64,000 nt of DNA from Notospermus geniculatus (GCA_002633025.1 NMRB01001038.1:147823-211822), one strand, 5' to 3'. Positions 31,219 to 42,295 are shown, counted from the first letter of the stretch. Translations and numbers: made by a program. The notes: generated by a model not told the origin, from the sequence alone.

Positions 31219-31363
31219 TTAAGAGGCAATAGCTTGAAAATACGCCTAAGCCCGGGAGTGACCATAATCAGAAGATGTGGTGAAAAAATGATCATCTTGG
31301 TCAGGGTTTACCAAATATTTTTTGTGTCTGGCAAGCCCTTGAAGACAATCCTCTTTTAAGCTA
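31219..31363 (+). repeat. Direct repeat flanking composite (right)
   Basis: Second copy of 30409-30550, complete with TTTTTTGTGTCTGGCAAGCC. It starts nine bases after palindrome JJ. Confidence 0.75.
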
Positions 31364-31830
31364 AAAGACAATGTTGATTACTTTTAACAAATATTCTTGT
31401 TGCTTTACAAATATCTCATCACCAACCTCTGCCAAACTTTTACAGATGGCAGCAAAATTTTGGGAATATATAGTATATTACACGTATATAGTCCAGAGTT
31501 ATTGCATCAGACCTCCGCCTACTCGATCGCCCACTCACCCATCTCAAATTGAATATTGAGATCCAGTGCAAACATTAGGTCCTGATTTACAATATTGCTT
31601 TAGGCCAATGCTCGAGGGCACGGGCGATAATTGCCCCAGGTCCACTGCATAAATTCCTGATGAGGAACCAGGGGAACTATATTGTTTCAAACTCAATCAA
31701 GGCTCCAATCAATTACAATCATTGGTAGGTAATGAACGGCAAGAAAACCCCTTCTTTGTTCCCTCACAGCAGGATGGCAGTGAAACACAAGATATAGATG
31801 TAAAGGGTGTCCCTCCAAAATATCCAGGCG
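31364..31830. other. Unassigned spacer
   Basis: Nothing recognised. 31450-31500 has weak TATA-like runs with no other promoter context. Confidence 0.4.
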
Positions 31831-32163
31831 GATCCTGACAGAGCATCTTCGATAATCGAAGGCCGATCTGCTCGCCACTGCGTTACAACGCACATCACCC
31901 TTCGAGAAATAGACCAGTCGGCGGCGTATCTTGGCACAATGCCAATTTTAACGGTCGACCAATCATATTGCACTTTATATCGTGTCTTCAGCTACCACTC
32001 TTTGTACCACCGATTCAAATTTTACAACACCGATTCTGAATGGCCTCTTCTTCTCGAGGCGGCAGATACGCCGCGGACCGGTCAATTTCTCGAAGGGTGA
32101 TGTGCGTTGTAACGCAGTGGCGAGCAGATCGGCCTTCGATTATCGAAGATGTGACAGAGGATC
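31831..32163. mobile_element. Foldback element II, ~95-bp arms
   Basis: AGCATCTTCGATAATCGAAG, CTGCTCGCCACTGCGTTAC and CATCACCCTTCGAGAAAT pair with exact inverses in 32075-32155. At the ends GATCCTGACAGAG and CTCTGTC show a local inversion of the outer few bases. Confidence 0.8.
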
Positions 32164-32195
32164 TTCTAACATGAAAAAGAGTCTTTGTTTCAGTG

Positions 32196-32331
32196 GGGAG
32201 CCACGGTGGTGTGGGCCCAGTTGTTTGGGTCTCCGACTAGCGGTCAGAGGGTCCCGGGTTCGAATCCCACTGGGCGTGAGACTTTGGGCATGTCTATTTG
32301 CCTCACTGGCCTCTCTCCACCCAGGTGTATA
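32196..32331 (+). mobile_element. tRNA-derived SINE, truncated
   Basis: GGGAGCCACGGTGGTGTGGG is an A-box region, GGTCCCGGGTTCGAATCCCA the B box, followed by a non-tRNA body with CTCTCCACCCAGGTGTAT. A 7-base loop with AGC at the anticodon place can be drawn; the acceptor does not pair. Truncated where AA2 begins. Confidence 0.7.
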
Positions 32332-32455
32332 CTCTAAACTCCCACTTACCTGAACTTTCCTGAACTCGGAAAAAATGACCAAATGCTAAGTTGAAGATAT
32401 TGCACGCTGTCATTCTTTGTCAGGCTCGGGAGTGGGACAAGTAAGTGGACAGGCC
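32332..32455. mobile_element. Element AA (copy 2), shortened
   Basis: CTCTAAACTCCCACTTACC and TCGGAAAAAATGACC followed by GTCAGGCTCGGGAGTGGGAC and AGTAAGTGGACAGG. It lacks the central and outer right parts of copy 1. Confidence 0.7.
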
Positions 32456-32640
32456 CTACTAAAAATGTGTATGAGGTGGATGAAAGGTGTTCAAAGGTGT
32501 TTTAGGATATTTATGTGGTGTGCCAATGGTGTTCTATGGTGATCCCGGGGTGTGCTGTGGTGGGACCGTGCATGTCCTGTGGTGGAACAAGTGGTGTCAA
32601 GGGTGTTCAGGGGTATCCAATGGTGGATGCAATGGGCCAC

Positions 32641-33008
32641 CACAGGACACCTCAGACCACCACAGAACACCACTGACTGTACCACCTCATAGATATGGGG
32701 CACCACAGGACACCTCAGACCACCATAGAACACCACTGACTGTACCACCTCATAGATATGGGGCACCACAGGACACCTCAGACCACCAAATAACACCGCT
32801 GACTGTACCACCTCATAGATATGGGGCACCACAGGACACCTCAGACCACCAAAGAACACCACTGACTGTACCACCTCATAGATATTGGCCACCACAGGAC
32901 ACCTCAGACCACCAAATAACACCGCTGACTGTACCACCTCATAGATATGGGGCACCACAGGACACCTCAGACCACCAAATAACACCGCTGACTGTACCAC
33001 CTCATAGA
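32641..33008. repeat. 63-bp minisatellite, six units
   Basis: Units start CACAGGACACCTCAGACCAC and end TCATAGATATGGGGCAC; all are 63 bp, so every frame repeats as 21 codons. The plus frame (32487-33062, repeated QDTSDH and TVPPHRY) and a minus frame (32491-33147) are both open. Upstream 32480-32640 has inverted-sense degenerate GGTGTTC words. I treat it as a satellite because openness on both strands is a by-product of one stop-free unit. Confidence 0.9.
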
Positions 33009-33061
33009 CTCGTGGTATCACAGAGAATGCTGGGTTGTGCATGGCAAGACCAGAGAGGTTA

Positions 33062-33535
33062 ACCCGATATATCCATTTACGACCCCTTCTTGAGAGCGAT
33101 GAGCAATCACAGTCACAGCTCGAGGCAACGTGACAAAAAGCCAGCAAATAGCTTGACCAGGCTAATAACCAAGATGATAGATACTACAGGTTAAGAGATG
33201 CCCCAAAGGCTCTGAACGAAAACACAAAGAAAGTGAGTGACACTCATATTGTTGAAGAACAATACACTGCCTCACAACCAAAGGGAGCCAAAAACGGGAA
33301 ATGAGCATAGGCCTATACACCTTGATTATAGATGATCACAAAATTGTGAAAAGAGCACAAAGGAAGGGATTAGTCTATTGAAACTTTGATATAACCAATT
33401 TGTGTGTGGAATTATACTGAATTACCCCATAAAGCATTTGTGTTCATTTCAGGGGCTGTCAGTTACAAAGGGATGGGAATACCTCTTTCAAGTTCTGGCA
33501 AAAACCTGAGGTCTGTTTCTATAAGGAAACATTTC
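33062..33535. other. Unassigned spacer
   Basis: No repeat relation and no exon signal. Confidence 0.4.
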
Positions 33536-33918
33536 GGGCCAAATTCATAAAGGGTGTTTAAGACGTAGACGCGTGTGACATCCTCAAATGCATGGTGGAA
33601 GTGTGTGCATTTAGTGTTACACGCGTCACAACTTAAAGCCTCACAGTATTGAATTTTACGGTACTTTCAAAGTGATAGGAGACTGTAGGTAGAGGTCTCA
33701 TGTCTCATAGCCTCGTGAAGGTCCCCAAAATGCGTGCATGATACGCACTTTAAAAAATCAATGCTTAGTTTTCAGCACACATTGAAAAAACAGCAGGCAG
33801 AGCTGTAATGTATCCACATAGACTGTAGTACATTTTACACTACACTGACGTCGGAGGACGTAAGCACTTTCTGAATTCAATACAGTGCGGCTTTAAACAC
33901 CCTTTATGGATTTGGCCC
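33536..33918. mobile_element. Foldback element C (copy 1), split by B
   Basis: GGGCCAAATTCATAAAGGGT and the inverse ACCCTTTATGGATTTGGCCC. The left arm continues GTTTAAGACGTAGACGCGTG. GGNCC group; element B is inserted at TTAA in its right part. Confidence 0.8.
33637..33892. mobile_element. Foldback element B (copy 2) in C
   Basis: AGCCTCACAGTATTGAATTT at the left and GAATTCAATACAGTGCGGCT at the right, with TTAA on both sides (33633-33636, 33893-33896). Interior blocks CCTCGTGAAGGTCCCCAAAA resemble the mirror of copy 1. Confidence 0.8.
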
Positions 33919-34122
33919 TACGTGTTCTAAATGTGTTTCAAATGCTTATAGCATGATAGGCCTCCTACTCCTGGGAAGGGCCAAAAACTTGAAGCAAAAT
34001 TCACAAAGGTGACCTACATTCACAAAGGTGACCTACAAATGACGTATATTTTATATGTCAGTTACACATAGGGTGAAGCAGACAGTAGCTGACCACAAAG
34101 TAGCTGACGAATAGGCTAACGG

Positions 34123-34477
34123 CAATCTCGTACCCAGTGATTGTTACGCTCGGCCGAAGATGGATGTCGCTACGTTAACCTCTGAAGACTGATGGCTACT
34201 TCACGAAATGGGAGCTGTCAGTGAGTTGACCAATAGGTGTCACTAAGGCCCAATTCAATGCATATAGCGGACCCATTCATTCTTGATCGAGCACCAATCA
34301 CGTGGATTTTCCTCTCTATTGGTCCACTAGAACTTTGCTGCCATCTTTTGGCAGTTCACGCGTGGTTGACTGCTCCTACGTACATGTATTCGTGTAATCA
34401 GAAGTAGTCTCTCGAGAAATTAGTGGGGCGACATCCAGCCTCGGCCAAGCGCAACTAATCTCTGAGTACGAGATTGA
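34123..34477. mobile_element. Foldback element CC
   Basis: CAATCTCGTACCCAGTGATT, GCTCGGCCGAAGATGGATGT and their inverses at 34425-34477, arms about 55 bp. The end motif recurs at 10749-10765 and 44625-44665. Immediately followed by element F. Confidence 0.8.
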
Positions 34478-34492
34478 GGAAAACCATAAAGG

Positions 34493-34962
34493 TTCAACTT
34501 ACAAATTTAGCATTTTATAAAAAATGTGGACAATATCCCTTTAAACCTCAACCGATTTGCATTCTGACTGTTCCATATGATAGGCAAGACCCTTCTGCAC
34601 GTTCACTGCAAATTCTGTTGAATTCCGACGAGTTGATCTTATGATACAAAAGGACTGAATTAATGAGAACCCCACGAACGATGTGAGCGCAGGGTCATCT
34701 GTGTACATTTGAATAGGATGACGTACATTTGCATATGGAGCACTAATTGTGCTGAAAATAGTTCTGTTATCCTCAGAAATGGAATTCAAAGCATCAAGTT
34801 GACAGGTTCATGTACCTCTTCACCACAAAAAAGTTGAAGCTCGTGCCTATTACGTAAAGCCGAAATTCAGGCAGTGAGAGACATCTGGTGGCAACACATG
34901 AAGTGTATCCCTCAGAAAGTTCATCGTTCGCAGTTAAACCCATATGGTTGATTCCTTTATGG
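34493..34962. mobile_element. Element F (copy 2)
   Basis: Starts at ACCATAAAGGTTCAACTTAC, so the outermost 13 bp are missing, and ends GGTTGATTCCTTTATGG. The minus-strand frame 34541-34789 (82 codons) is homologous to that in copy 3. Confidence 0.85.
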
Positions 34963-35613
34963 GAAAACGGGTTAAACGATCGCCAAATATTGTCATTTTA
35001 GGGGTATAAAAATTGAAATAGTGTTGGCAATGAAAAACCTAACTGACAAAAAATGCCACCAATTTTTTGTCAGCCACACATGGATGCTCCCGTGGTGAAG
35101 TCATTTGACTCTTTAATAAGGCGCATAAGTTGAGGCTGAATCATAATCACCCACTCAGATGAGCTTCCATTTTCTAAGACTACGAGAGATACCTTGGGTC
35201 CCTTGTTAATCATTAGATCTAAAGATTCAATTTAAAAACTTGTCATGAAAACTTCCATTCGAGCAGCTACGGACTGAGCAATCCTCTGAAAATGCCACCA
35301 GATGAAAGGAAGGCAATATTCTTGAATGCTTTGAAATTGAAGTAAAGTCTCCTTAGTCACCAGTGTAGCCAATAACGCTTTCAAAGGATGATACACAGGT
35401 TAAATATTGCTAATTCTGAAGAGAACAACCTTGGGATGGCGAGTTGGTTGAAATGATTTTTCAAGCAGACGAACTCGACCAGTTACACGTGGAATTACTC
35501 ATAATGTAGGAAACTAGATTGAGGGGCTGAAATTCACTTATGCAATTTGATGGTATTCAATGAAGTACATTTCACCCGAGGGTTGCATGGTGACCTATCA
35601 CAAGGCTGCTGTA
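34963..35613. other. Unassigned spacer
   Basis: AAAAAATGCCACCAATTTTTTG near 35048 is a weak inverted motif. Nothing else recognised. Confidence 0.4.
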
Positions 35614-36104
35614 CAGGGTGGCCCAAAAAAACGGACAAGCATACTTCCACCACCCTCAGTCCCAAACCACTGGTATGAATGGATAGAGAATCTTTCTAGA
35701 AGAAAATAAGACCAAGATACCTCGATTCAGTCCAGTAGTTTTACCTCCAGAGCCATTTTTGTGAAGCAAAGTCAGCATGATTGATAAAGGGGATTACTTG
35801 TTATGCAACAATGCTCAAGTTTGATTTTCATGTTCTACATGTACCTGTAGGCCAACTTCATTTTTTGTTTGTCCTTCCCACAGGATAATCCTTTTTTCAG
35901 TTACAAACCTACACTGTTGTGTATGCTCTTGATTGTTCTGTATGGAACAATTCACAATTCAATAGGGTCTGCAGCTCGAACCACTGGACCGAATCGGGAT
36001 ATCTTGGTGTCTCCTTTCTTCTAGAAAGATTATCCATCCAATGCCATCAGTAGTTTTGGGCACTGGGTAGTGAAAATATCCTTGTCCGTTTTTGGACCAC
36101 CCTG
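35614..36104. mobile_element. Foldback element MM, TA-flanked, 491 bp
   Basis: CAGGGTGGCCCAAAAAAACG at the left and CGTTTTTGGACCACCCTG at the right, flanked by TA on both sides. Arms of about 140 bp also share TCTTTCTAGAAGAAA and GATACCTCGATTC-like text. The TA target and CAGGGTGG terminus would fit a Tc1/mariner-type MITE. Confidence 0.8.
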
Positions 36105-36585
36105 TATGGTATGCAAGGATTTCGTTGCTCTTCAGTAAGAGAAACTGATCACGATAATTTAAATAACCTTGTTTCGCGTTAAGTGATGGCCAACTTGTGT
36201 CAAGTTCATGAAAACTTCGGCCCTATTGCCCATACTTTCAAATAAACAACTACAGGCAAATGTACAACCCACTCCGTGCTACCCTCCACAATGACTGATA
36301 ACTACTCCATCGGATGTTGCCGTAATCAAGTTAACTCATCAACTAAATCAATCCAATAATTTGTAACTGCACAAAACTAATTACGGAGGTCTTTCCTTTG
36401 TTTTCCTCCTTGTTGTCACTTGATTAAGAGAGCAGTGGTGAGAAACGAATGCCATCAATAGCTGAAACAATTAATTTTTGTCAACTACTAACCCATTCAT
36501 TTCGCAGAGTCCGTTTTTTACGAGGCAGGTATATGGTACATGTAGTTTCTAAACATGCTATATGCATGTACAGGCATTGACTACG

Positions 36586-36705
36586 GTGTCTTCCCATTTC
36601 GCCCTTTCCCAATTCGCCCCCTAATGGTTATTGGTTAGGGATAGCTGGCTACCAGTATTTAATGGATTTACTGTTAGGGGGCGAAATGGGAAGGGGCGAA
36701 GACAT
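36586..36705. mobile_element. Foldback element Y (copy 2)
   Basis: Same order as copy 1: GTCTTCCCATTTCGCCCTTT, TTCGCCCCCTAATGG, CCAGTATTTAATGGATTTAC, GGGCGAAATGGGAAGGGGCG. About 95% alike by eye, so relatively young. Confidence 0.85.
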
Positions 36706-36880
36706 GTATGTTTATCTACACTTGATATCTTTAATATTTCAAATACTCCCGAACCAATTTTGACACGGTTTTTTGCATATGAAGGGAAAACTTGTTGGTC
36801 ATATTTCAGTATCAAAATTTTTGAAATATGAAAATATCAAAATAATGTAATAGCTCATCAGAAAAAAACTTGAAAATATG

Positions 36881-36998
36881 GAGCCGTATTCTAGAAGCTT
36901 CCTTAACTGTAAGGTTTATCTTTAGCTTTTGTTTGCAGGGCAGAATACAAAAGCTTAAAGTGGACCTTAGAGCGAAGGAGGCTTCTAGAATACGGGCC
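36881..36998. mobile_element. Palindromic element L (copy 3)
   Basis: GAGCCGTATTCTAGAAGC and GCTTCTAGAATACGGGCC around TTTGTTTGCAGGGCAGAAT. No clear target duplication. Confidence 0.85.
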
Positions 36999-37922
36999 CA
37001 AATTTTTTATTTTGTAATTTTATTTTCATTTTTATAGTAGTTCTGGTAGAATGGAAGTTTGTGAGTATTTTGGTCCTAGTTTCATCAAAATCTGTCGAGT
37101 GGTTGGTGAGATATTTGAGATTATCATTTGAGATTATGTTCGATGCCACGAAGAGAGCACCGAACAATAGGATAGACGTTCGCGTCGGCGTTTCGGGGGC
37201 TTTGCGAAAACTCCCTACTATAAAAAAACCCGGGGATTTTATGTAGTGTTAAACCAAGGCTATATGGATGAACCAAAAGCAGTGTGTCACTAAATACACA
37301 AGTCACCAGCTTTAAAACCTGACAGAAAAAAATACTTGAAAAAGTGCATCGGTACTGAGTTCACCAATGGACAGGCTTGGAAATATAACTGGCCTGGAAA
37401 TCAATGACTCTTCACCATAGTGAATGATACTCATAATTACTCTGTTATCACATTTAGCTTAATTACCAAGTGCATTTACCAATTTTATGCCCCAATGATT
37501 AAAGGTTTATTGGGAGTTATCAAGATTATGCCACCATAAAATTTCACTTAGCGCGACGGATTTTGCACTATCTGAGATCAGACTTGCCGTGATTCTACGC
37601 ATACTCCCCATCAGGGACAATCCAAAGGACAAACCGATTGAAGTAGCCTTTGACAACGTCACATAAACACTGATGATGGTTGACACCTACATTGACAGTT
37701 TCAGTACACAGTCAGTCACATGATTCAAATTAAGCGAACTGGGGATAATCAATCTTTTGATTTGGCACCTGAAAGTTCAGTTTGAAAATTCAGATACACA
37801 TGACTGACAAGCTTTGGGTTGATTTCTCTATCAGCTGGCCACAGATCCCAACTCACTGACTTCGGAAAAGTGTTCATTTCAGCCATTTTGCTCCAACTCT
37901 GTCACAATTTCCTGACCAATTC
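36999..37922. other. Unassigned 0.9 kb
   Basis: No repeat partner found. Frames at 36985-37306 on both strands are short and unsupported. Confidence 0.4.
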
Positions 37923-38259
37923 AAAGCACGACTGTAACTCTTTATCTCTCCCCACTTTAATAAGACTGGTCTCCTGTCCAACCTATATATAGCCAGTGGT
38001 AACACCGAGGCTGGGACTGATACTATGTCGAAACAAAAATGGCCGCCATACCTTCATCACTTGAGAAGTTCACGGTGCTGTTATAGCGTGAATAACCCTT
38101 CATCAGGTAAGGTAACATGCTTCAACTCATTCTTTTATGTGTAGCAACACTCTCAATACCTAATTGGTAACTCAGGTCATTCAAATAGATAGATTTGAAC
38201 AGTCTTGTCCAGCATGCATATACGACGTTGCCCAAAGGTTACGCCGGCCGTCGCGATGC
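37923..38259 (+). mobile_element. Element R (copy 1), right end displaced by T
   Basis: AAGCACGACTGTAACTC start, then CCTATATATAGCC, AACACCGAGGCTGGGACTGA, AAAAATGGCCGCCATACC and CTTCATCAGGTAAGGTAAC in the same order as copies 2 and 3. ATG at 38039 and CAG|GTAAGG at 38104-38112 look like a first exon with donor. Element T interrupts it after GGCCGTCGCG. Confidence 0.75.
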
Positions 38260-38481
38260 CCGTGTCACACAGTCCCGAAGTTGACACCCGATGGCCATAC
38301 GAATTAATAGAAAATTTTGGAAATCTTACTGATAAATGCCAGCCTGAAGAAGACCCCGGTTGGGATCGAAAATTTGAAAGATTTTGGAAGTTGACTTCGG
38401 GGCCATCTTCACGCAAAATTCAAAATTCCCTATTCGTGTGGCCATCGGGTGTCTAATTTCGGGACAGTGTGACACGGGCAT
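38256..38481. mobile_element. Foldback element T in R
   Basis: ATGCCCGTGTCACACAGTCC, CGAAGTTGACACCCGATGGC and their inverses, arms about 65 bp. Its interior AAGACCCCGGTTGGGATCGA resembles the stem of element U, so T and U may be related. Confidence 0.8.
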
Positions 38482-38861
38482 TATGCATACAATCGTGCTA
38501 TAATGACAGAAATTCAGGTTTCTCAACTCTATGATGAAAAAAGAAATACGGATATTGTAAATTTTTCTCAAACATGCTCTGTTTTCGAAATTACATAAAC
38601 TAGGAAATAATGGCACATTGTAAGAACGGTATCTTCAGGTCTAAATCTAAGAATATAAGCTGCCAAAGCGCCAAGGCCATCAAAAGAACATCAACCATTA
38701 AGTGATACCGCTGAACCAATGTCAGCACATGTTAATAGCATTACACGAGAAACAATGAGAGAAGGGCTTTGAAATAACGATCAAAGATGGACTAACACCC
38801 TGCCTTTCTCATCTACCAGATACTGTTAGTAGAGCCCGCCATTTTTGCTGACTTCATGTTA
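38482..38861. other. Unassigned spacer
   Basis: Nothing recognised. Confidence 0.4.
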
Positions 38862-39492
38862 CCATAAAGGAATCAAACATAAAGGTTTAACTGCGAACGA
38901 TGAACTAACTCACTGAGGGATACACTTCATGGCCCGTATTTTAGAATACGTGTACTCCTCAACGTAAAGGAGTTCCCCAAGGCTATTGTTCTCCTGTTGA
39001 GAACAATAGCCTTGAGGAAGTCCTTTACGTTGAGGAGCATTCTAAAATACGGCCCATGTGTTGCCACCTGATGTCTCTCATTGCCTGAATTTTGGCTTTG
39101 CGTAATAGGCAGGAGCTTCAACTTTTTTGTGGTAGTGGGGTACATGAATCTGTCAACTTGATGCCTTGAATTCCATTGCTGAGGATAACAGAGCTATTTT
39201 CAGCACAATTAGTGTTCCATGTGCAAATGTACACGTTCATGTACATAAGCCTATTCAAATGTACACAGATGACCCTGCGCTCTCATCGTTTGTGGGGTTC
39301 TCATTAATTCAGTCGTTTTGTATCATAAGATCAACTAGTCGGAATTCAACAAAATTTGCACCAAACATGCAGAAGTGCCTTGCCTATCACATGGAAGAGT
39401 CGGAATGCAAATCTGTTGAGGTTTAAAGGGATACTGTCGACATTTATAAAATGCTAAATTTGTAAGTTGAACCTTTATGTTTGATTCCTTTA
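38862..39492. mobile_element. Element F (copy 3), inverted, split by G
   Basis: CCATAAAGGAATCAAACATA start and GTTTGATTCCTTTACGA end. The 86-codon plus frame 39166-39426 corresponds to that of copy 2 but differs at many amino acids and has a 4-codon insertion. G is inserted in the left part. Confidence 0.85.
38931..39054. mobile_element. Palindromic element G (copy 4) in F
   Basis: GGCCCGTATTTTAGAATACG and its inverse. CAT is duplicated at the borders (38928-38930, 39055-39057), and copies 1, 2 and 5 of F read TTCATGTGTTGCC (or its inverse) across the empty site with a single CAT. Confidence 0.9.
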
Positions 39493-41408
39493 CGAATTAC
39501 CAAAAGTCCAAGATAAACTTTAAAAGGAGTCCACTACTCCCGAAATGGTTAGATTGCGTTTTTGCACTGCGGGGAAGATGTTTTATTAACAGAAACATTC
39601 GACACAAAACTGAAACAGACAAGCAATAATTATCTCAAAATCAGATCCAATGACTCGGGACAGGTGATGAATGTAAATGTGCAATGTCAGGGCCTAGGAT
39701 TTGGCCAAGATAACTCAGGTGACACACTCTGTGACTCTGCAAACAGAATGATGTTTTCCTAAAAACGCTCTAACATTCAATTTTATAGTTAAAATTCCAA
39801 CCACAGAGAAAGGGCAGGCCGACACACTGAAACATGTACACAGTACAAGAAAGCACTAACCCATGCAGCGAATGAGTCCATTAAAATCCTAATGGCATTT
39901 ATAAGCACATCAATCTGAATTTAACTCTGTCTCGGGCAGCAATATGAACGAAGAAATCTCGTGATTTAAATTCCTTGCAGGAGACAGGCTCTCTTCGGCT
40001 TATGGCTTCATTATTTTGAACTAGAAATGTCAGAGGGTGCATGAAGTTGTGTTGGGTTTGGTTCATCATGGATTGGGAAACTGGCAGTCTAAGAAATCTG
40101 ATAAAAGTTACAATATTCGCATCCTTCAAAAGGGCTTAGACTGATTTCTGCCGTTATGGTAAGTGCAACAATGTCAGATGCCCAAGATTAACTGTTTTTT
40201 AATGAACTATTGAACCCTAGCTCCTGAAGTCATGTAAATTTTTCCATTTGTTCCCTGAAGGGTTTTCATTAAAAGTGGCACTATGATTTTTCAGAGCCAA
40301 AAATGCACAGATGAAGTTAAAAACTGGCAAATATAGTTATTATTCATATGAAAGAGCGTTACTTGGTGACCTCTCATTGACCTTGACTTCCTCAATCAAG
40401 GTCAAACAGAGGCATTATCCTGGCGCTTTCGGGCGTTACAGGTAGAGCCACCTCGGGCGCTACAGGTAATTATTCAGAGATGAATTACCTCATTTTCCTG
40501 AGATGACGTCATCAGGCATTATTAGCACAAAAGATAATGAACCAAGTTTTGGCCACTTCGTTTTTCAAAGAGCTAAGTATCAAATGCCCATAACTTCCTT
40601 AATTCCCAATATTTTTAAAATGCGTAAAAAGCATGTTATTTTGCCTGTCAGGGACTTTTTAATGGGATTTAAAAATGAAAAATTGAAATTGTATATGAAG
40701 CTTGGACTTTAATACGGTAAAACATATTCAAATATGCTGAAAATTCTCATTGGACCATACTTTTTAGGCAACAGGTAAGTAGTAGAATACTCTCCTTCAT
40801 GGCTCATTTTCATTCAATAGAACCGACAAGGGCGCTCCGGACAGTGTCGCTGTAACTAGACCCAGGCGCGATCTCCCTTTGGTTTACAGGTTTCAGTAAT
40901 GAAGTGAAACTCCTACTTTACAGATGTAAACTGGATAATGTCACATGAATATGATTATGCTGAAAAAAAAACGAAAATTTCCAACACAGTAATTTTAACT
41001 CCCAGAGTTCAGATTGTTTCATGCGTTGAAAATCTAACTCCAGACTTGATGAGTCAGTTGCTACAAATTTTAATTCCAACGGGACACATTCCATTATTTC
41101 AGAGAATTTAACCCAGGAATTTAAATCACTCAAAATGCTGTCATTAACGGAGCAAGACCTGATCGCGATCAGTAGGGCAGTGAAAACGTTTTCCTGGCAT
41201 CGTAGAGGAATGCTGCAATCAGATGAATGAGTCAGCATCCGCACCGGGAGAATCGTACAACCCATGAACCGTGCTAATCATGCAGTCGTCGTCGTGACAC
41301 ATTTTTTTATTCCAAAAATCAAGAATCCCCATATGTGAATAGTGCGGCGAGAATGGCGAATTTCCGAACACAAGGGAGGCAGACAGAAGAGCAAGTGGCA
41401 CACTGAAC
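39493..41408. other. Unassigned 1.9 kb
   Basis: Longest stretch without a recognised repeat. 40378-40415 contains TTGACCTTGACTTCC and an inverted AAGGTCAA. The frames 39562-39762, 40503-40712 and 40918-41265 have no domain, so I make no gene call. Confidence 0.4.
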
Positions 41409-41653
41409 AAGAGGCCCATGGGCCTTGCGCTCAGCTGACTATGACCTGCTAACCCAAGAGGTTGTAACAGGGGTAAAAGGAGACAAGTACGTTTACGAAT
41501 TATTCACCTTTGTAATGGCTAAATCAGGCTGAAATTTGATATGCACCTAAAGGTCATCTAGAGGGAGGTACATGTATATATCAAATTTGAGCACTCCGGG
41601 TCAAGCCGTCCCCGAGTTATAGCACTCAGATGATTCTCGGGTTACGCCACCTG
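41409..41653 (+). repeat. Dispersed repeat with AGAGGCCCATGGGCCT, plus DD
   Basis: CAAGAGGCCCATGGGCCTTG at the start and GCGCTCAGCTGAC match a repeat type I recall from marine invertebrate genomes. From 41515 it continues as DD (AGGTCATCT, GAGTTATAGCACTCAGATGA), matching 12940-13055. Confidence 0.6.
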
Positions 41654-41923
41654 CACTGAAAAAAAATTCCGGCTCGTGTTGAGTACTTTGGACTACTCAT
41701 CAGTCATTTTGTCCGTGAGATGAGTAGAAAGGTACTAATCGGGTACTCATCGGGTACTCAGCGGGCCAAGGAGCTGCATTTGGAGTTCCTTATTACTCGG
41801 TATGAGTATCTTTCTACTAGCTATGAGTATCTTTCTGCTCAATATGAGTACCCTTCTACTCATCTCACGGACAAAACGAGTACCCCGAAGGTACTCAACA
41901 TGATTAGGATTTTTTTTTCAGTG
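41654..41923. mobile_element. Foldback element NN, CACTGAAAAAAAAT ends
   Basis: CACTGAAAAAAAATTCCG and its inverse, then TTGAGTAC, TTTTGTCCGTGAGATGAGTA and inverses, arms about 95 bp. The interior repeats TATGAGTATCTTTCT. Non-coding; the frame 41720-41938 is within it. Confidence 0.8.
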
Positions 41924-41939
41924 TGGGAGCCATATTGAG

Positions 41940-42091
41940 TTTTTCAGTGCAATGGTGGATTCCCCGATAAATATTGCATAACATATTATCCATTGACCCT
42001 GTCAGTCAGTGCAATGGTGGAGTTTTTCAGTGCAATGGTGGATTCCCCGATAAATATTGCATAACATATTATCCATTGACCCTGTCAGTCA
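41940..42091 (+). repeat. 83-bp tandem duplication
   Basis: TTTTCAGTGCAATGGTGGAT through GACCCTGTCAGTCA occurs twice with period 83, virtually identical, implying a recent duplication. Confidence 0.9.
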
Positions 42092-42109
42092 CTTTTCTGA
42101 ATAAGGGAT

Positions 42110-42295
42110 TTCGTATGGGATTTCATTCTCGGCTCTTCACGTCCGTCGCATGGGACAGTAAGCCGTGGTCTTGTACCTTGTTTCTTTGCAAGGGCAAGTA
42201 AAAGTTCCCATCCAAGTGAGGAATATGAGTGGCTTGAGATGGCCTCTTCGTACTCACCAGGGCCAATAATGCTATGGCTTCGGCCCTGATGGAAA
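42110..42295 (+). repeat. Dispersed repeat BB (copy 1)
   Basis: TCCGTCGCATGGGACAG, AAGCCGTGGTCTTGTACCTT, GCAAGGGCAAGTAAAAG and the terminal hairpin CAGGGCCAATAATGCT/GGCCCTG. Inverted copy at 51644-51853; terminal hairpin alone at 49172-49203. Confidence 0.75.

Noticed and set aside
31982-32353. 123-codon plus-strand frame
   Set aside because: Joins foldback II to a tRNA-derived SINE.
32487-33147. Longest open frames (191 codons plus, 218 codons minus) as genes
   Set aside because: Both come from a 63-bp stop-free tandem unit; no domain, no splice or promoter context.
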